From contig NZ_BMZM01000003.1 in assembly GCF_014652795.1 (NCBI RefSeq), positions 248,001 to 312,000 of the forward strand: a stretch of 64,000 nt of DNA. The letters are read 5' to 3'. This document shows positions 37,511 to 45,756 of this stretch, piece by piece; within the stretch, counting starts at the first letter, position 1, and each line of letters begins with the position of its first letter. The translations under genes and the position numbers were made by a program. The notes beneath the pieces were generated by a model. The model worked only from the letters and a program-made list of their open reading frames with translations. It was not told the origin of the DNA and searched no databases. This DNA is from Kushneria pakistanensis. GTDB lineage: Bacteria > Pseudomonadota > Gammaproteobacteria > Pseudomonadales > Halomonadaceae.

Positions 37511-38326
37511 TCAAGGCGGCTGGTCAGAGCGTTTTTCGTCATCGCAGTGTCGCCGGGAAGGAGACTCGGGAGCGTCATGCAGCTGATCGAGTCGAGTGCG
37601 CAGCTCCCGCACTTCGCTGGTCAATTCACGGATCTGCTCATGGAGCGCACGGGTCATGTCACGCTGGGCGCGCGCCTCGCGGGATTCTCGCTCGCTGTCA
37701 TCGGCGATGAAGATCGAGCTGATATAGGCAGCAAAGCTGCCAAAGAGACCCACGCCCCCGATCATCAGCATGACGGCCACAACCCGTCCCAGGGTCGTGA
37801 CAGGATAGAAATCGCCGTAGCCTACGGTGGTGACGGTCACGATTGCCCACCAGAGCGCTTCTTCTGCGGTATTGATCGGGCTTTCAGGGTGGGGGCTTTC
37901 CACCATCAGCATGGTAATGGCGCCGAAGGCCACCAGCAGTACCGTGGCGGTGGCGACCGAGGCGAACACGCCTTCGGCGCGGTTGCGAAACAACAGCTGC
38001 CAGATCATCTCCATCGATTTGACCGCACGCAGCACGCGCAGCACCTGCACCACGCGAAACAGGCGGGCGCCCTGGAAGAAGCCGGCCGGGATGCAGGCCA
38101 GCAGGTCGATCCAGCCCCAGCGCATGTAGGCCAGCTTGCTTTCGGCGCGAATGAAGCGTTGACAGAAATCGATGAAAAAGAACAGGCAGACGATATAGTC
38201 CATGTACTGCAGCAGGCGGGAAAGCTCCGGTGGCAGTGTCAGCAGTATGCTGACGGCCATGGCGGTGATGACGTAGATCGACAGCACCAGAATGAACAGC
38301 TGAAAGGGAGTGACGCGCTCTGTCAT
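37511..38326 (-). CDS. Voltage-gated potassium channel (ion transporter family)
   Basis: About 271-residue six-helix channel of the inner membrane. S1-S3 are hydrophobic. S4 carries regularly spaced arginines (RLFRVVQVLRVLRAVK, about residues 88-103), the voltage-sensor pattern. The pore loop has the K+ selectivity filter TTVGYGD (166-172), followed by S6 and a C-terminal coiled coil (LHEQIRELTSEVRELRTRLDQL) likely to aid tetramer assembly. The Met at 38326 is preferred over the GTG at 38380, since GGGAA precedes it. In a halophile it may take part in K+ homeostasis or membrane-potential control. Confidence 0.9.
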   Translation of the reverse strand: MTERVTPFQLFILVLSIYVITAMAVSILLTLPPELSRLLQYMDYIVCLFFFIDFCQRFIRAESKLAYMRWGWIDLLACIPAGFFQGARLFRVVQVLRVLRAVKSMEMIWQLLFRNRAEGVFASVATATVLLVAFGAITMLMVESPHPESPINTAEEALWWAIVTVTTVGYGDFYPVTTLGRVVAVMLMIGGVGLFGSFAAYISSIFIADDSERESREARAQRDMTRALHEQIRELTSEVRELRTRLDQLHDAPESPSRRHCDDEKRSDQPP

Positions 38327-38396
38327 TGAACGTTCCCACGATGCCTGAACATGAATCGTCTCCCGGCGGGTGCTCGCCACACCGGGAGATGGGGGG

Positions 38397-39353
38397 CTAG
38401 CCGAGCCGGCGCGCCAGCCCGGTGGTTTCCTCCAGCCCCAGATGGATGTTCATGTTCTGCACGGCAGCACCCGCGGCACCCTTGCCCAGGTTGTCCATGC
38501 GGGCGACCAGCGCGAGTCTCTCTTCATTGCCAAAGACACACAGATCGACACGGTTGGTATCGTTGCAGGCCGTCACGTCAAAAAACCCGCCTTCCAGGGC
38601 ATCGCTATCCCCCGGTGCCATCACGTGTACAAAAGGGGCGCCATCGTAGTGGGCCTGCCATGCACGGGTAATGCTTTCAACGCTGGTACCTTCGGGCAGA
38701 TGCGAGCGCTGAAGCGGAATATTGACTGACAGCCCCTTCAGGAAGTTGCCCACAATCGGGGTGAAGACCGGCGAGTGCTCAAGGCCGCCATGAAGGCGCA
38801 TTTCCGGCAGGTGCTTGTGGGAAAGCGTCAGGGCGTAGGGGCGAGGAGCATCCAGCGCGCCGTTTTGGTCGGCTTCATACTCGGCAATCATTTTGTTGCC
38901 GCCACCGCTGTAGCCCGTCAATGAAAAGGCCGAGAAGGGGTAGTCCGTCGGCAAAAGGCCTGCCTCGATCAGCGGACGTACCAGCATGATGAAGGCACTG
39001 GCATGGCAGCCCACGTTGGCAATGCGCTTGCTGGCCCGGATGCGCTCGCGCTGACCCGGTGTCAGTTCCGGCAGGCCGTAGGTCCACTCGGGATCGGTAC
39101 GAAAGGCGGTGCTGGCATCGATCAGGCAGGTATCAGGGTTATCGACCATCGCGGCGGCCTCGCGAGAGGCGTCATCCGGCAGGCAGAGAAAGACCACGTC
39201 GGCCTGATTGATCAGCCGTGCCCGCTCGGTCTTGTCCTTGCGTCGTTCGCTGTCGATGCGCAGCAGTTCGATATCCTGCCGCGCGTGCAGATAGTCAAAA
39301 ATTCTCAGGCCGGTGGTACCTTCCTGGCCATCCACGAATACCCTGAATGTCAT
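38397..39353 (-). CDS. argC: N-acetyl-gamma-glutamyl-phosphate reductase (type 2)
   Basis: 318-residue NADPH enzyme of arginine biosynthesis, reducing N-acetylglutamyl phosphate to the semialdehyde. The N-terminal nucleotide region is [14 protein letters not shown], and the catalytic cysteine is Cys116 in NVGCHASAF. The short N-terminus and the sequence around [10 protein letters not shown] indicate the type 2 (AGPR-2) subfamily, which diverges from E. coli ArgC. Other arg genes are not adjacent. A 9-bp stem hairpin and a short arginine-rich upstream frame lie in the leader. Confidence 0.92.
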   Translation of the reverse strand: MTFRVFVDGQEGTTGLRIFDYLHARQDIELLRIDSERRKDKTERARLINQADVVFLCLPDDASREAAAMVDNPDTCLIDASTAFRTDPEWTYGLPELTPGQRERIRASKRIANVGCHASAFIMLVRPLIEAGLLPTDYPFSAFSLTGYSGGGNKMIAEYEADQNGALDAPRPYALTLSHKHLPEMRLHGGLEHSPVFTPIVGNFLKGLSVNIPLQRSHLPEGTSVESITRAWQAHYDGAPFVHVMAPGDSDALEGGFFDVTACNDTNRVDLCVFGNEERLALVARMDNLGKGAAGAAVQNMNIHLGLEETTGLARRLG

Positions 39354-39711
39354 GGTCTACCTCGCATGGGAGTAGTGAGTCGAATTCGCTGGTTGGTGTC
39401 ATTGTACGCCTTCAGGACGTGCATGCACCCGAGGAAAGCCCCGCGTGACCCATCGGCGGCGGCATACGGCGTTCGGTGATGGGTCATGTTTGAACAGCAG
39501 CCGATGGCAGTCTCCAGAAGGGTCATTATCTGTAAAGGGCATCAGGGAATTTCCCTGTTGGGCCGGCCATTGGGCCCTTGATATAAAAAGCATCTGGCAA
39601 AACGTGAGGGGTGACTTATAGTAATTCCTGCAAATGAAGAACCTGCCTTTGGAAACGGTAAGGATGGCTGTTTGACAATAACGGACATGACGCTGCCAGG
39701 GAGAGGTCACG
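39354..39711. other. Intergenic region argC / DUF2188 gene
   Basis: 358 bases between divergent genes and no established gene. It includes a 9-bp inverted repeat with a 23-base loop (39446-39454 with 39478-39486) and AT-rich promoter-like sequence at 39580-39690 for the plus-strand gene. On the minus strand a 24-codon open frame (39424-39350) overlaps the argC start codon (ATGA). Confidence 0.5.
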
Positions 39712-39933
39712 ATGTCTTTCAACTATCTGGTAAAAAAACAAAACGGTCGCTGGCTGGTTTGTGATGACAGGAACCAGACCATCAAACGCTTTTATACCAA
39801 GCGAACTGCTGCCCAATGGGCTGAAAAGAGAGCGCTGGAAATGCGTGGCAGTGTCAAGGTATGCAAGACGGATGGTCGTCAGGATTATATTTTTAATCAA
39901 CAACACAACGACCCCGTGTTGTCGCGCATATGA
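39712..39933 (+). CDS. Small DUF2188-like protein
   Basis: 73 residues, basic. The pattern fits DUF2188: a first strand LVKKQNGRWLV, a reference to terminal KRFYTKRTAAQWAEKRALEM (a strand followed by an alanine-rich helix), then VKVCKTDGRQDYIF. DUF2188 proteins are short, of unknown function. ATG 39712 has GGGAGAGG upstream at good spacing, which supports that it is translated. It is low in GC relative to the window and stands alone. Confidence 0.7.
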   Translation: MSFNYLVKKQNGRWLVCDDRNQTIKRFYTKRTAAQWAEKRALEMRGSVKVCKTDGRQDYIFNQQHNDPVLSRI

Positions 39934-40206
39934 TCAGACGGGCAGGCACTGTTCAGGGCCTGCCTGCTCATTCTTTTGGCTGGTAAAGAACGTCTCCTTT
40001 CATTATTCCTTCCTTCGTTTTTGGTCCGGTTATTTCATGCCTTTGTACGTCTCCCGCCCATGTGAATTGTGCCGTTTGCACCCTTTGCAATGTATTTTTC
40101 ATATCGAGAATGATTAATGCATTGATTGAACAGGCAGCGAGGGGACCACGATGTTCATAATGTGAACATGAGCGCGATTAATGTAACAAAAGGTAATCAT
40201 CACGAG
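39934..40206. promoter_or_regulatory. Upstream region of the PAS-GGDEF gene with a perfect palindrome
   Basis: AT-rich 273-base gap. It carries the palindrome ATGTTCA-TAATG-TGAACAT at 40151-40169, 37 bases before the chosen start codon. If translation began at the in-frame ATG 40168 the palindrome would overlap the start; AT-rich third positions upstream of 40207 argue that this segment is leader, not coding. Confidence 0.45.
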
Positions 40207-41499
40207 ATGAATCATTGTCTTTCCTCCACCGACGACTGCCCGTCCATCGAGGCTCTCGATAGGCTGAATATCGCAGCACTGATCTACCGGTGTGGTGAGC
40301 GCATCACGCTTGAAGGTGCCAATCATTCCGCCAGGACCCTGCTGAATCATTTCGCGCCTCTGGAGGAAGAGGAGCCCTGGCAATGGTATCCCGATGGAGA
40401 TGATGGTCATCCAGCGCATTACTGGCATCTTGATCATGTGTCTGCCGGCCAGGGGCAGACTCCTCGCGTGCGCTGGCTTCGCTTCAATGGCTGCGGGCGA
40501 CGCATGGCGCTCGGCCTCACCGGATGTCGACTGAAGGACGACAATGAAGCGAGGCGGGTACTGGTTGTGCTGCAGGACTGTACCCAGCAGATCCTTCAGC
40601 ATGAAGAGCTCCGGCGCAGCCAGGCGTGCATCTCGAGCATCATCAATGCCACACCCATGGGCATTTGCGTGCTGACGGAAGATGGTCGTTTCGAGATGGT
40701 CAATCCGGCCTACTGTCGCTTTCATGGCTACGAAGAACACGAGCTGATCGGTCGGCCCTTCTCGATGGTGGTGCCCTACAGCAGCCATCAGTATCTGCTG
40801 CGCCAGCAGTATGGCGCGCAGGGCAGGCATCATGGCCATATCCAGCATTTTGGCGAGTGTGCGCTGGTGGCACGCAACGGTGAGCGCCATACGGTCATTG
40901 TCGAAAGCGTGCGCATCGAGGGCGAGGATGGCCGGCCACGGGATGTGGTCTTTCTGGTGGATATCAGCGAGCGCAAAAAGCTTGAGATGGCGCTGGAAGA
41001 AAAGAATGTGCGCCTTGAGTATCTCGCCACCCATGATGAGCTGACCGGTATTCGTAATCGCCGGTTTGGCATCAGCAGTCTCGAGGCTGCCCTTGAGCAG
41101 GCCGAGCGTCAGAGTATGGATATCAGCGTGGCCCTGCTGGATATCGACCATTTCAAGCGCGTCAATGATGACTACGGCCACACCGTGGGGGATCAGGTTC
41201 TTCAGCAGTTTGCCGAGGTGTTGTCACGTCAGCTGCGTGCCAGCGATATTCTGGTGCGCTGGGGCGGGGAAGAGTTCATGCTGATCCTGCCGGGAATCGA
41301 TCTGGCCGGTGCGCTTCAAGCCCTTGAGCGTTTGCGCCATACGCTGGCACTTGAGTATCTCAGTCCGCGTGGGCTGCAGGTGACCTTCTCGGCCGGCATC
41401 GTCAATGGGCGGGGCCTGAAAAGCAACGCACTGGTTGAGATGGTGGATCAAAAGCTTTACCAGGCCAAGGGACGCGGACGTGATCGAATCGTCTCCTGA
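40207..41499 (+). CDS. PAS-GGDEF diguanylate cyclase
   Basis: 430 residues from the chosen start. A poorly characterised N-terminal segment (1-135) is followed by a PAS sensor domain (about 141-255, ATPMGICVLTEDGRFEMVNPAYC) with a PAC-type end (FLVDISERKKLE), then a GGDEF domain (about 275-430). The catalytic motif is GGEEF at 353-357, with an RxxD inhibitory site (RASD, 344-347) five residues upstream. It should therefore be an active, feedback-inhibited maker of cyclic di-GMP. No membrane segment or EAL domain. The start is uncertain: 40168 or 40126 (TTG) are also in frame. Confidence 0.9.
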   Translation: MNHCLSSTDDCPSIEALDRLNIAALIYRCGERITLEGANHSARTLLNHFAPLEEEEPWQWYPDGDDGHPAHYWHLDHVSAGQGQTPRVRWLRFNGCGRRMALGLTGCRLKDDNEARRVLVVLQDCTQQILQHEELRRSQACISSIINATPMGICVLTEDGRFEMVNPAYCRFHGYEEHELIGRPFSMVVPYSSHQYLLRQQYGAQGRHHGHIQHFGECALVARNGERHTVIVESVRIEGEDGRPRDVVFLVDISERKKLEMALEEKNVRLEYLATHDELTGIRNRRFGISSLEAALEQAERQSMDISVALLDIDHFKRVNDDYGHTVGDQVLQQFAEVLSRQLRASDILVRWGGEEFMLILPGIDLAGALQALERLRHTLALEYLSPRGLQVTFSAGIVNGRGLKSNALVEMVDQKLYQAKGRGRDRIVS

Positions 41500-41601
41500 A
41501 GGTCACGACAGTTTGATGCGGCTCGACTACGTTTGCCTATAACCATGCGTGGTCAGGGCCCTGCATGGATCACGACATATAAAGGCAAACGGGGGCGCGT
41601 C

Positions 41602-42123
41602 ATGAAAAGAGCTTTTTCCAGCGGCATCATGCTGGCAGCAGCAGGTCTGGCACTGGGTGGCTGCAGCCAGCAGCCGGAAGTGTCATCGGCACCGCAGGTC
41701 ATGTCCGTGGCCGAAAGCTGGCAGGGCGTGCTGCCCTGTGCTGACTGTGAGGGTATCGATACCCAGCTGACGCTTGTGTCTTCCGGCATGACCGGCTTTG
41801 GCGCGACCTATACGCTCAAGCAGCGCTATCTGAGCCGCGACAATCCGGGTAGCGACGCAGCACGTGAGGTTCAGACGCGCTCGGGTGACTGGGTGGTCAC
41901 GCGCGGCAGTCCGGTTGACCCGCAGGCCGTCATTTATCAGCTTGATCCCGAAAACGATGAAAGCTGCATGAGTTTTCAGGTGATCGGCAATGACCGCCTG
42001 CGTCAGTTGAACTGCAACGGCCAGCCGATCAACACTACGCAAAATATCGAACTGCGTCGTGTGGCCGAGCCGGTACAGCCTGCTTCCGGCACGGCGGCGC
42101 AGTCCATGCCCTATCAGGGGTAG
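41602..42123 (+). CDS. NlpE-like N-terminal domain lipoprotein
   Basis: 173 residues. The signal peptide ends at a lipobox, LALGGC, followed by a Gln/Ser-rich linker. The domain then shows ESWQGVLPCADCEGIDTQLTL, the NlpE N-terminal signature with its CxxC (here CADC), and a later YQLDPEND/ GNDRLRQL segment. In E. coli, NlpE is an outer-membrane lipoprotein that signals surface and copper stress to CpxA; this protein has only the first NlpE domain, not the C-terminal OB domain. Start Met at 41602 is preferred over the frame's upstream Met, since the signal peptide begins there. It ends at a terminator. Confidence 0.83.
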   Translation: MKRAFSSGIMLAAAGLALGGCSQQPEVSSAPQVMSVAESWQGVLPCADCEGIDTQLTLVSSGMTGFGATYTLKQRYLSRDNPGSDAAREVQTRSGDWVVTRGSPVDPQAVIYQLDPENDESCMSFQVIGNDRLRQLNCNGQPINTTQNIELRRVAEPVQPASGTAAQSMPYQG

Positions 42124-42145
42124 CGTTCGCAGCCCAGGGGCGTAC

Positions 42146-42174
42146 AAAAACCGGTCATCACGACCGGTTTTTCA
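42146..42174. terminator. Terminator after the NlpE-like gene
   Basis: 11-bp AAAAACCGGTC/GACCGGTTTTT hairpin (42146-42156 with 42162-42172). Its right half and the next 11 bases recur at the tRNA-Ser terminator. Confidence 0.88.
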
Positions 42175-42183
42175 TGTCTGGCG
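42163..42183. repeat. 21-bp direct repeat, copy 1
   Basis: Exactly repeated at 42229-42249, 66 bases away. The second copy includes the 3' end of tRNA-Ser (CCA plus preceding G and C) and its terminator arm; the first has the same bases with no tRNA attached. Confidence 0.9.
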
Positions 42184-42209
42184 TTTGGAGAAAGGCGGAA
42201 GCCGGGCAC

Positions 42210-42228
42210 AAAAAAACCGGTCACGAGG

Positions 42229-42240
<12 letters not shown>
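42210..42240. terminator. Terminator downstream of tRNA-Ser
   Basis: 11-bp stem (42212-42222 with 42228-42238) with an ACGAG loop. On the minus strand it directly follows the tRNA-Ser and ends in a T run. Confidence 0.88.
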
Positions 42241-42334
<94 letters not shown>

Positions 42335-42436
42335 GAAGGCGCCATATGGTACTGATGTCGTTGCGGTTTGTCCATGCCCGCCGTGATGCCGGCAGAATGC
42401 ACATCCTGACCAGGACTGACCCGGGAGCTCCCGGAC

Positions 42437-43156
42437 TCAGAGCTCGTCGAAATCGTCAAAGCCACCCGCATCACCGCCGAAAAACGAACTGTCATCCTGA
42501 AAACCGCCATCGTCATAAGGCGCATCGGATGGCTCATCGTGGCTGGCCGGTTCAAAACCGCCCTGATCGCCACCGGTGTCGTCGCCGGCCATCTGATCAT
42601 CCTGATGATCGGTACCGACCGGGTCTTCGATGGCATCTGCCATCCCTTCGCCATGGTGACCTTCGAACATGTTCATCAGCATGTTGCCCAGCACCACGCC
42701 GCCGGCAACACCCGCCGCCGTTTGCAGGGCGCCGCCCAGAAAGCCACCACCGCCCCGCATGGCATTGCCGGGCATGCCACCGGCCGGGCCGTTGGTCTGC
42801 CAGTTCTGGCCCGGGCCACTGGCGGCAGCGCGTCCTGATGAGGCTGGCGCACGCCGGCCCCGCTCGGTGGGGCTTTCTTCATTCTGACCAGCGCCAAAGA
42901 TGCCGGCCAGAAAGCCGCCGCTGCTGCGCTTCTCGCTTTTCTGTTGTTCCAGCGCCTCGATGCGGGCGTTGAGACGCTTGATGGCGGCCTCCTGTACCAG
43001 AATCGTCTGTGCCATGTAGTAGGGCGCGCCGGGTTGGTCGCGTACGTGGGCATCAATGCGCTCCTGCGCCTGGGCATCCCGCTCGCCGGTCTGTTCCTCG
43101 GCTTCCTTCAGGCGGGAAAACAGCCCGTCGATCACTTCCTGTTCGCTGCGTGCCAT
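42437..43156 (-). CDS. DUF2076 family protein
   Basis: About 239 residues. The N-terminal part MARSEQEVIDGLFSRLKEAE and the ILVQEAAIKRLNARIEALE helix match DUF2076 (a periplasmic/peptide-ligand binding family of unknown function). A Gly/Asn-rich centre contains GGGGFLGGALQTAAGVAGG, where a membrane-associated or amyloid-like glycine-rich segment is suggested, and the last 60 residues are strongly acidic (EDPVGTD... GGFDDFDEL). GGGAG upstream supports the Met at 43156 rather than 43237. It is upstream of tRNA-Ser, both on the minus strand. Confidence 0.75.
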   Translation of the reverse strand: MARSEQEVIDGLFSRLKEAEEQTGERDAQAQERIDAHVRDQPGAPYYMAQTILVQEAAIKRLNARIEALEQQKSEKRSSGGFLAGIFGAGQNEESPTERGRRAPASSGRAAASGPGQNWQTNGPAGGMPGNAMRGGGGFLGGALQTAAGVAGGVVLGNMLMNMFEGHHGEGMADAIEDPVGTDHQDDQMAGDDTGGDQGGFEPASHDEPSDAPYDDGGFQDDSSFFGGDAGGFDDFDEL

Positions 43157-43247
43157 CGGTTTTCTCCCTGATCCGGCAATACATGAGTCTGACAATACAT
43201 GGGGGCAATAATGGCTTTGACCACCGCCAGGCGCCATGGTGCCCGAA

Positions 43248-43913
43248 TCAGATCTGATTCAGTGTGTGCACCAGCGCCGGCAGATCCTTCATGTGGAGCA
43301 GTTCATGCGCGCGTTCCGGCGTCTGTTCCTCATCGGGGAAATGATTGATATGGGCCACCTGCATACCGGCGGCCAGTGCCGCGGTCACACCCACCGGGGC
43401 ATCATCAATGACTAGACACTCTTCCGGTGCTGCACCCATGGCACGGGCGGCGTGCAGAAAGAGGCCCGGGTCAGGCTTGAAGTGGCCCACTTCATAGGCT
43501 GAAAAGAGATGATCGCCGAAAAAGCGCCCGAGTCCGGAGACTTCCATGGATTGTCGAATCTTGTTGAGCGGGCCGTTGGAGGCCACGCAGCACAGATAGT
43601 CCGGTGCCAGCGTCTCCATGGCCGTCTCGATACCTGCGATGATCTGCAGATTGTCCTTGAGACCTTCCATCAGACGGGCGCGCATGCGCGTTTCGGTTTC
43701 CTTTTTCAGCGCCTCGTCCACGGCGCCGTAACGCTTTTCCAGTGCCGCCACGATATGGGCATAGACCACGCCGCGGAATTCGTTCATATAATCGCTGGCG
43801 GTAAAGGGCAGACCCGCCTCGGGCAGGGTCTGGGCCAGGACGTCGGCCAGCAGGGGTTCACTGTCGACCAGCGTGCCGTCGCAGTCGAAAATCAGACATC
43901 TGATGCGTGCCAT
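43248..43913 (-). CDS. HAD-IA family phosphatase, YieH-like
   Basis: 221-residue haloacid-dehalogenase-type hydrolase. The nucleophile motif is FDCDGTLVDSEPL (Asp in DCDGT), motif II is VASNGP, the Lys motif GHFKPDP, and the acidic motif VIDDAPVGVTAAL. This fits E. coli YieH/phosphogluconate phosphatase-type proteins. AGGAG is six bases upstream of the ATG. It is divergent from kdgK, so it may be linked to sugar-acid metabolism, but the substrate is unknown. Start at 43913 rather than the open frame end at 44042. Confidence 0.88.
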   Translation of the reverse strand: MARIRCLIFDCDGTLVDSEPLLADVLAQTLPEAGLPFTASDYMNEFRGVVYAHIVAALEKRYGAVDEALKKETETRMRARLMEGLKDNLQIIAGIETAMETLAPDYLCCVASNGPLNKIRQSMEVSGLGRFFGDHLFSAYEVGHFKPDPGLFLHAARAMGAAPEECLVIDDAPVGVTAALAAGMQVAHINHFPDEEQTPERAHELLHMKDLPALVHTLNQI

Positions 43914-44032
43914 GGGGGCTCCTGAAGCTGTTCTCTTGGGAACGTCATGAGGTGTGGAAAGTATCGGGGCTGCTTGAGTCATACCAGCTTCGGGTGCATC
44001 GTCGCAAAACACAATGCAAAGGGAGAACCATC

Positions 44033-44959
44033 TTGTCAGCAACCATCGCGCTTATGGGTGAGTGCATGATCGAAATGCACGGCCGGCCAGGGCAGTCCGT
44101 CCATCAGACCTTCGGTGGCGACAGCTTCAATACGGCGGCCTATCTGGCCCGCCTTGCAGGCTCATCGCTGAAGGTGGAGTACGTCACGGCGCTGGGCACC
44201 GACAGCTTCAGCCAGGCCATGCGTGAGCGCTTTGCCCGGGAAGGCGTGGGCACCGACAATGTCAGAACCCTTGAGTCGCGTCTGCCGGGGCTTTATTTCA
44301 TCGAAACCGATGAGGCAGGCGAGCGGCGCTTTCACTACTGGCGCAGCGAGGCCGCAGCCCGCTTCATGTTCGATGGCGAGGAAGGCGAGCAGTTGCTCCA
44401 GAGTCTGGCACACTGCGACACGCTCTATCTCAGCGGCATCAGCCTGGCCATTCTGACCGGCGAGGGGCGCGAGCGGCTGCTGGCGGGGCTGCCCGCACTG
44501 CGCGAGCGCGGCGTACGGGTTGTCTTTGACAACAACTACCGCCCCAGGCTCTGGCCGGACGTCGATGACGCCCGCCAGGCGCACGAAGCCCTGCTGGCCC
44601 AGGTGGATCTGGCCATTGTCACCTTTGAGGATGACCAGGCGCTGTTTGGTTTTGAAACGCCCGAGGCCCTGTTTGATTTTTATCATGAGCAGGGTGTCAG
44701 CGAGATCGTGATCAAGCGCGGTGCCGAAAGCTGTCTCATCGAACATGAAGGCAGGCGCCATGAGGTAGCCGGTGAGCGTGTCGACAAGGTGGTGGATACG
44801 ACCGCGGCGGGGGACTCCTTCAGCGCCGGCTATCTGGCCTGCCGTCTGACCGGCGGTGATGTGGAACAGGCCGCCCGCTGGGGACACCGGCTGGCTGGCA
44901 CCGTGATCGGCCATCGCGGCGCCATTATTGATGCTCAATACATGCCTGACATGCCCTGA
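44033..44959 (+). CDS. kdgK: 2-dehydro-3-deoxygluconokinase
   Basis: 308-residue PfkB-family kinase that phosphorylates 2-keto-3-deoxygluconate to KDPG, ready for the Entner-Doudoroff aldolase. The sequence has MGECMIE, FGGDSFNTAAYLARL (27-41), VTALGTDSFSQAM, LPGLYFIETDEAGERRF and the ATP/catalytic motif DTTAAGDSFSAG (255-266, catalytic Asp261). These match E. coli KdgK. The start is TTG at 44033, supported by AAGGGAGA (44018-44025) seven bases upstream; the in-frame extension to 43907 overlaps the divergent HAD gene. It shares a terminator with dps. Confidence 0.95.
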   Translation: MSATIALMGECMIEMHGRPGQSVHQTFGGDSFNTAAYLARLAGSSLKVEYVTALGTDSFSQAMRERFAREGVGTDNVRTLESRLPGLYFIETDEAGERRFHYWRSEAAARFMFDGEEGEQLLQSLAHCDTLYLSGISLAILTGEGRERLLAGLPALRERGVRVVFDNNYRPRLWPDVDDARQAHEALLAQVDLAIVTFEDDQALFGFETPEALFDFYHEQGVSEIVIKRGAESCLIEHEGRRHEVAGERVDKVVDTTAAGDSFSAGYLACRLTGGDVEQAARWGHRLAGTVIGHRGAIIDAQYMPDMP

Positions 44960-44980
44960 GCTAAAGGCTGATTGTGTATC

Positions 44981-45024
44981 AAAAAAACGGGAGCGCTCTC
45001 AGGGAGCGCTCCCGTTATCTTTTT
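44981..45024. terminator. Bidirectional terminator between kdgK and dps
   Basis: 13-bp perfect stem (44986-44998 with 45004-45016) with A and T runs on the two sides, between convergent genes. Confidence 0.9.
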
Positions 45025-45064
45025 GCACGCGACGGCAGGGTGGCCGTCACGACAGGCCTGAAAC

Positions 45065-45604
45065 TCAGGCGCCTTCCTGCATGTGGGCCTCGATGAACCA
45101 CAGGTTGCTGTCGAGCGTGCGCGAGACGCTGGTCAGCAGATCAGAGGAGTCGGCATCACCAAGCTCGTCGGCTTCGTCAATGGATTTGCGCACCGTGGCG
45201 CCTACACCGGCGTAGTGATCGGCCAGTGCCTTGAGATGATCTTCAATGCGATGAATATCGGCCGGGTAGCTTGCAAGGCTCGTATTCTGGGAGACGAGCT
45301 GTACCGTGCCCAGCGCCGTACCGCCCAGCTGCACCAGACGTTCGGCCACTTCATCGACATGAGCATCCATGGTGCTGCGGAAACCGTCGAGCATCTCGTG
45401 TACCGCAATGAACTGCGGGCCCTTGAGGTTCCAGTGCGCCTGCTTGATCACCAGTGCCAGGTCGATCAGTTCGGCCAGGCGGGCGTTCATCATGGCCACG
45501 ACCTTTTCGCGCTCGCCTTCGGGAATATCGTTGCGCGTCGGATAGAGCTTCGTCGCGGCTTTCTGGTTGGCTTCCTTGATATTGCGTGTTGTTGCACTGC
45601 TCAT
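45065..45604 (-). CDS. dps: DNA starvation/stationary-phase protection protein Dps
   Basis: 179-residue ferritin-like protein. The Dps ferroxidase pattern is KQAHWNLKGPQFIAVHE (His and later acidic ligands) with MDAHVDEVAERLVQLGG in the adjacent helix. It assembles into 12-subunit shells in the family, storing iron and shielding DNA from oxidation. A polar N-terminal tail of about 20 residues, with several Lys and Arg, may bind DNA. It is in the hexuronate region but is probably unrelated to it. Confidence 0.95.
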   Translation of the reverse strand: MSSATTRNIKEANQKAATKLYPTRNDIPEGEREKVVAMMNARLAELIDLALVIKQAHWNLKGPQFIAVHEMLDGFRSTMDAHVDEVAERLVQLGGTALGTVQLVSQNTSLASYPADIHRIEDHLKALADHYAGVGATVRKSIDEADELGDADSSDLLTSVSRTLDSNLWFIEAHMQEGA

Positions 45605-45756
45605 GAGTCACATCCTTTTGTCGAGATCAGTGAAAACGGCCATATCCTGCCGGCGCCATGACGTGTCTGCAGGGCACGCCATCACGTTCTACTCAAGGAA
45701 TTTTGGTACGTTCCGTCTCGATATCAAGGTTCAATTCAGAGATCGATGAAAGGGCA

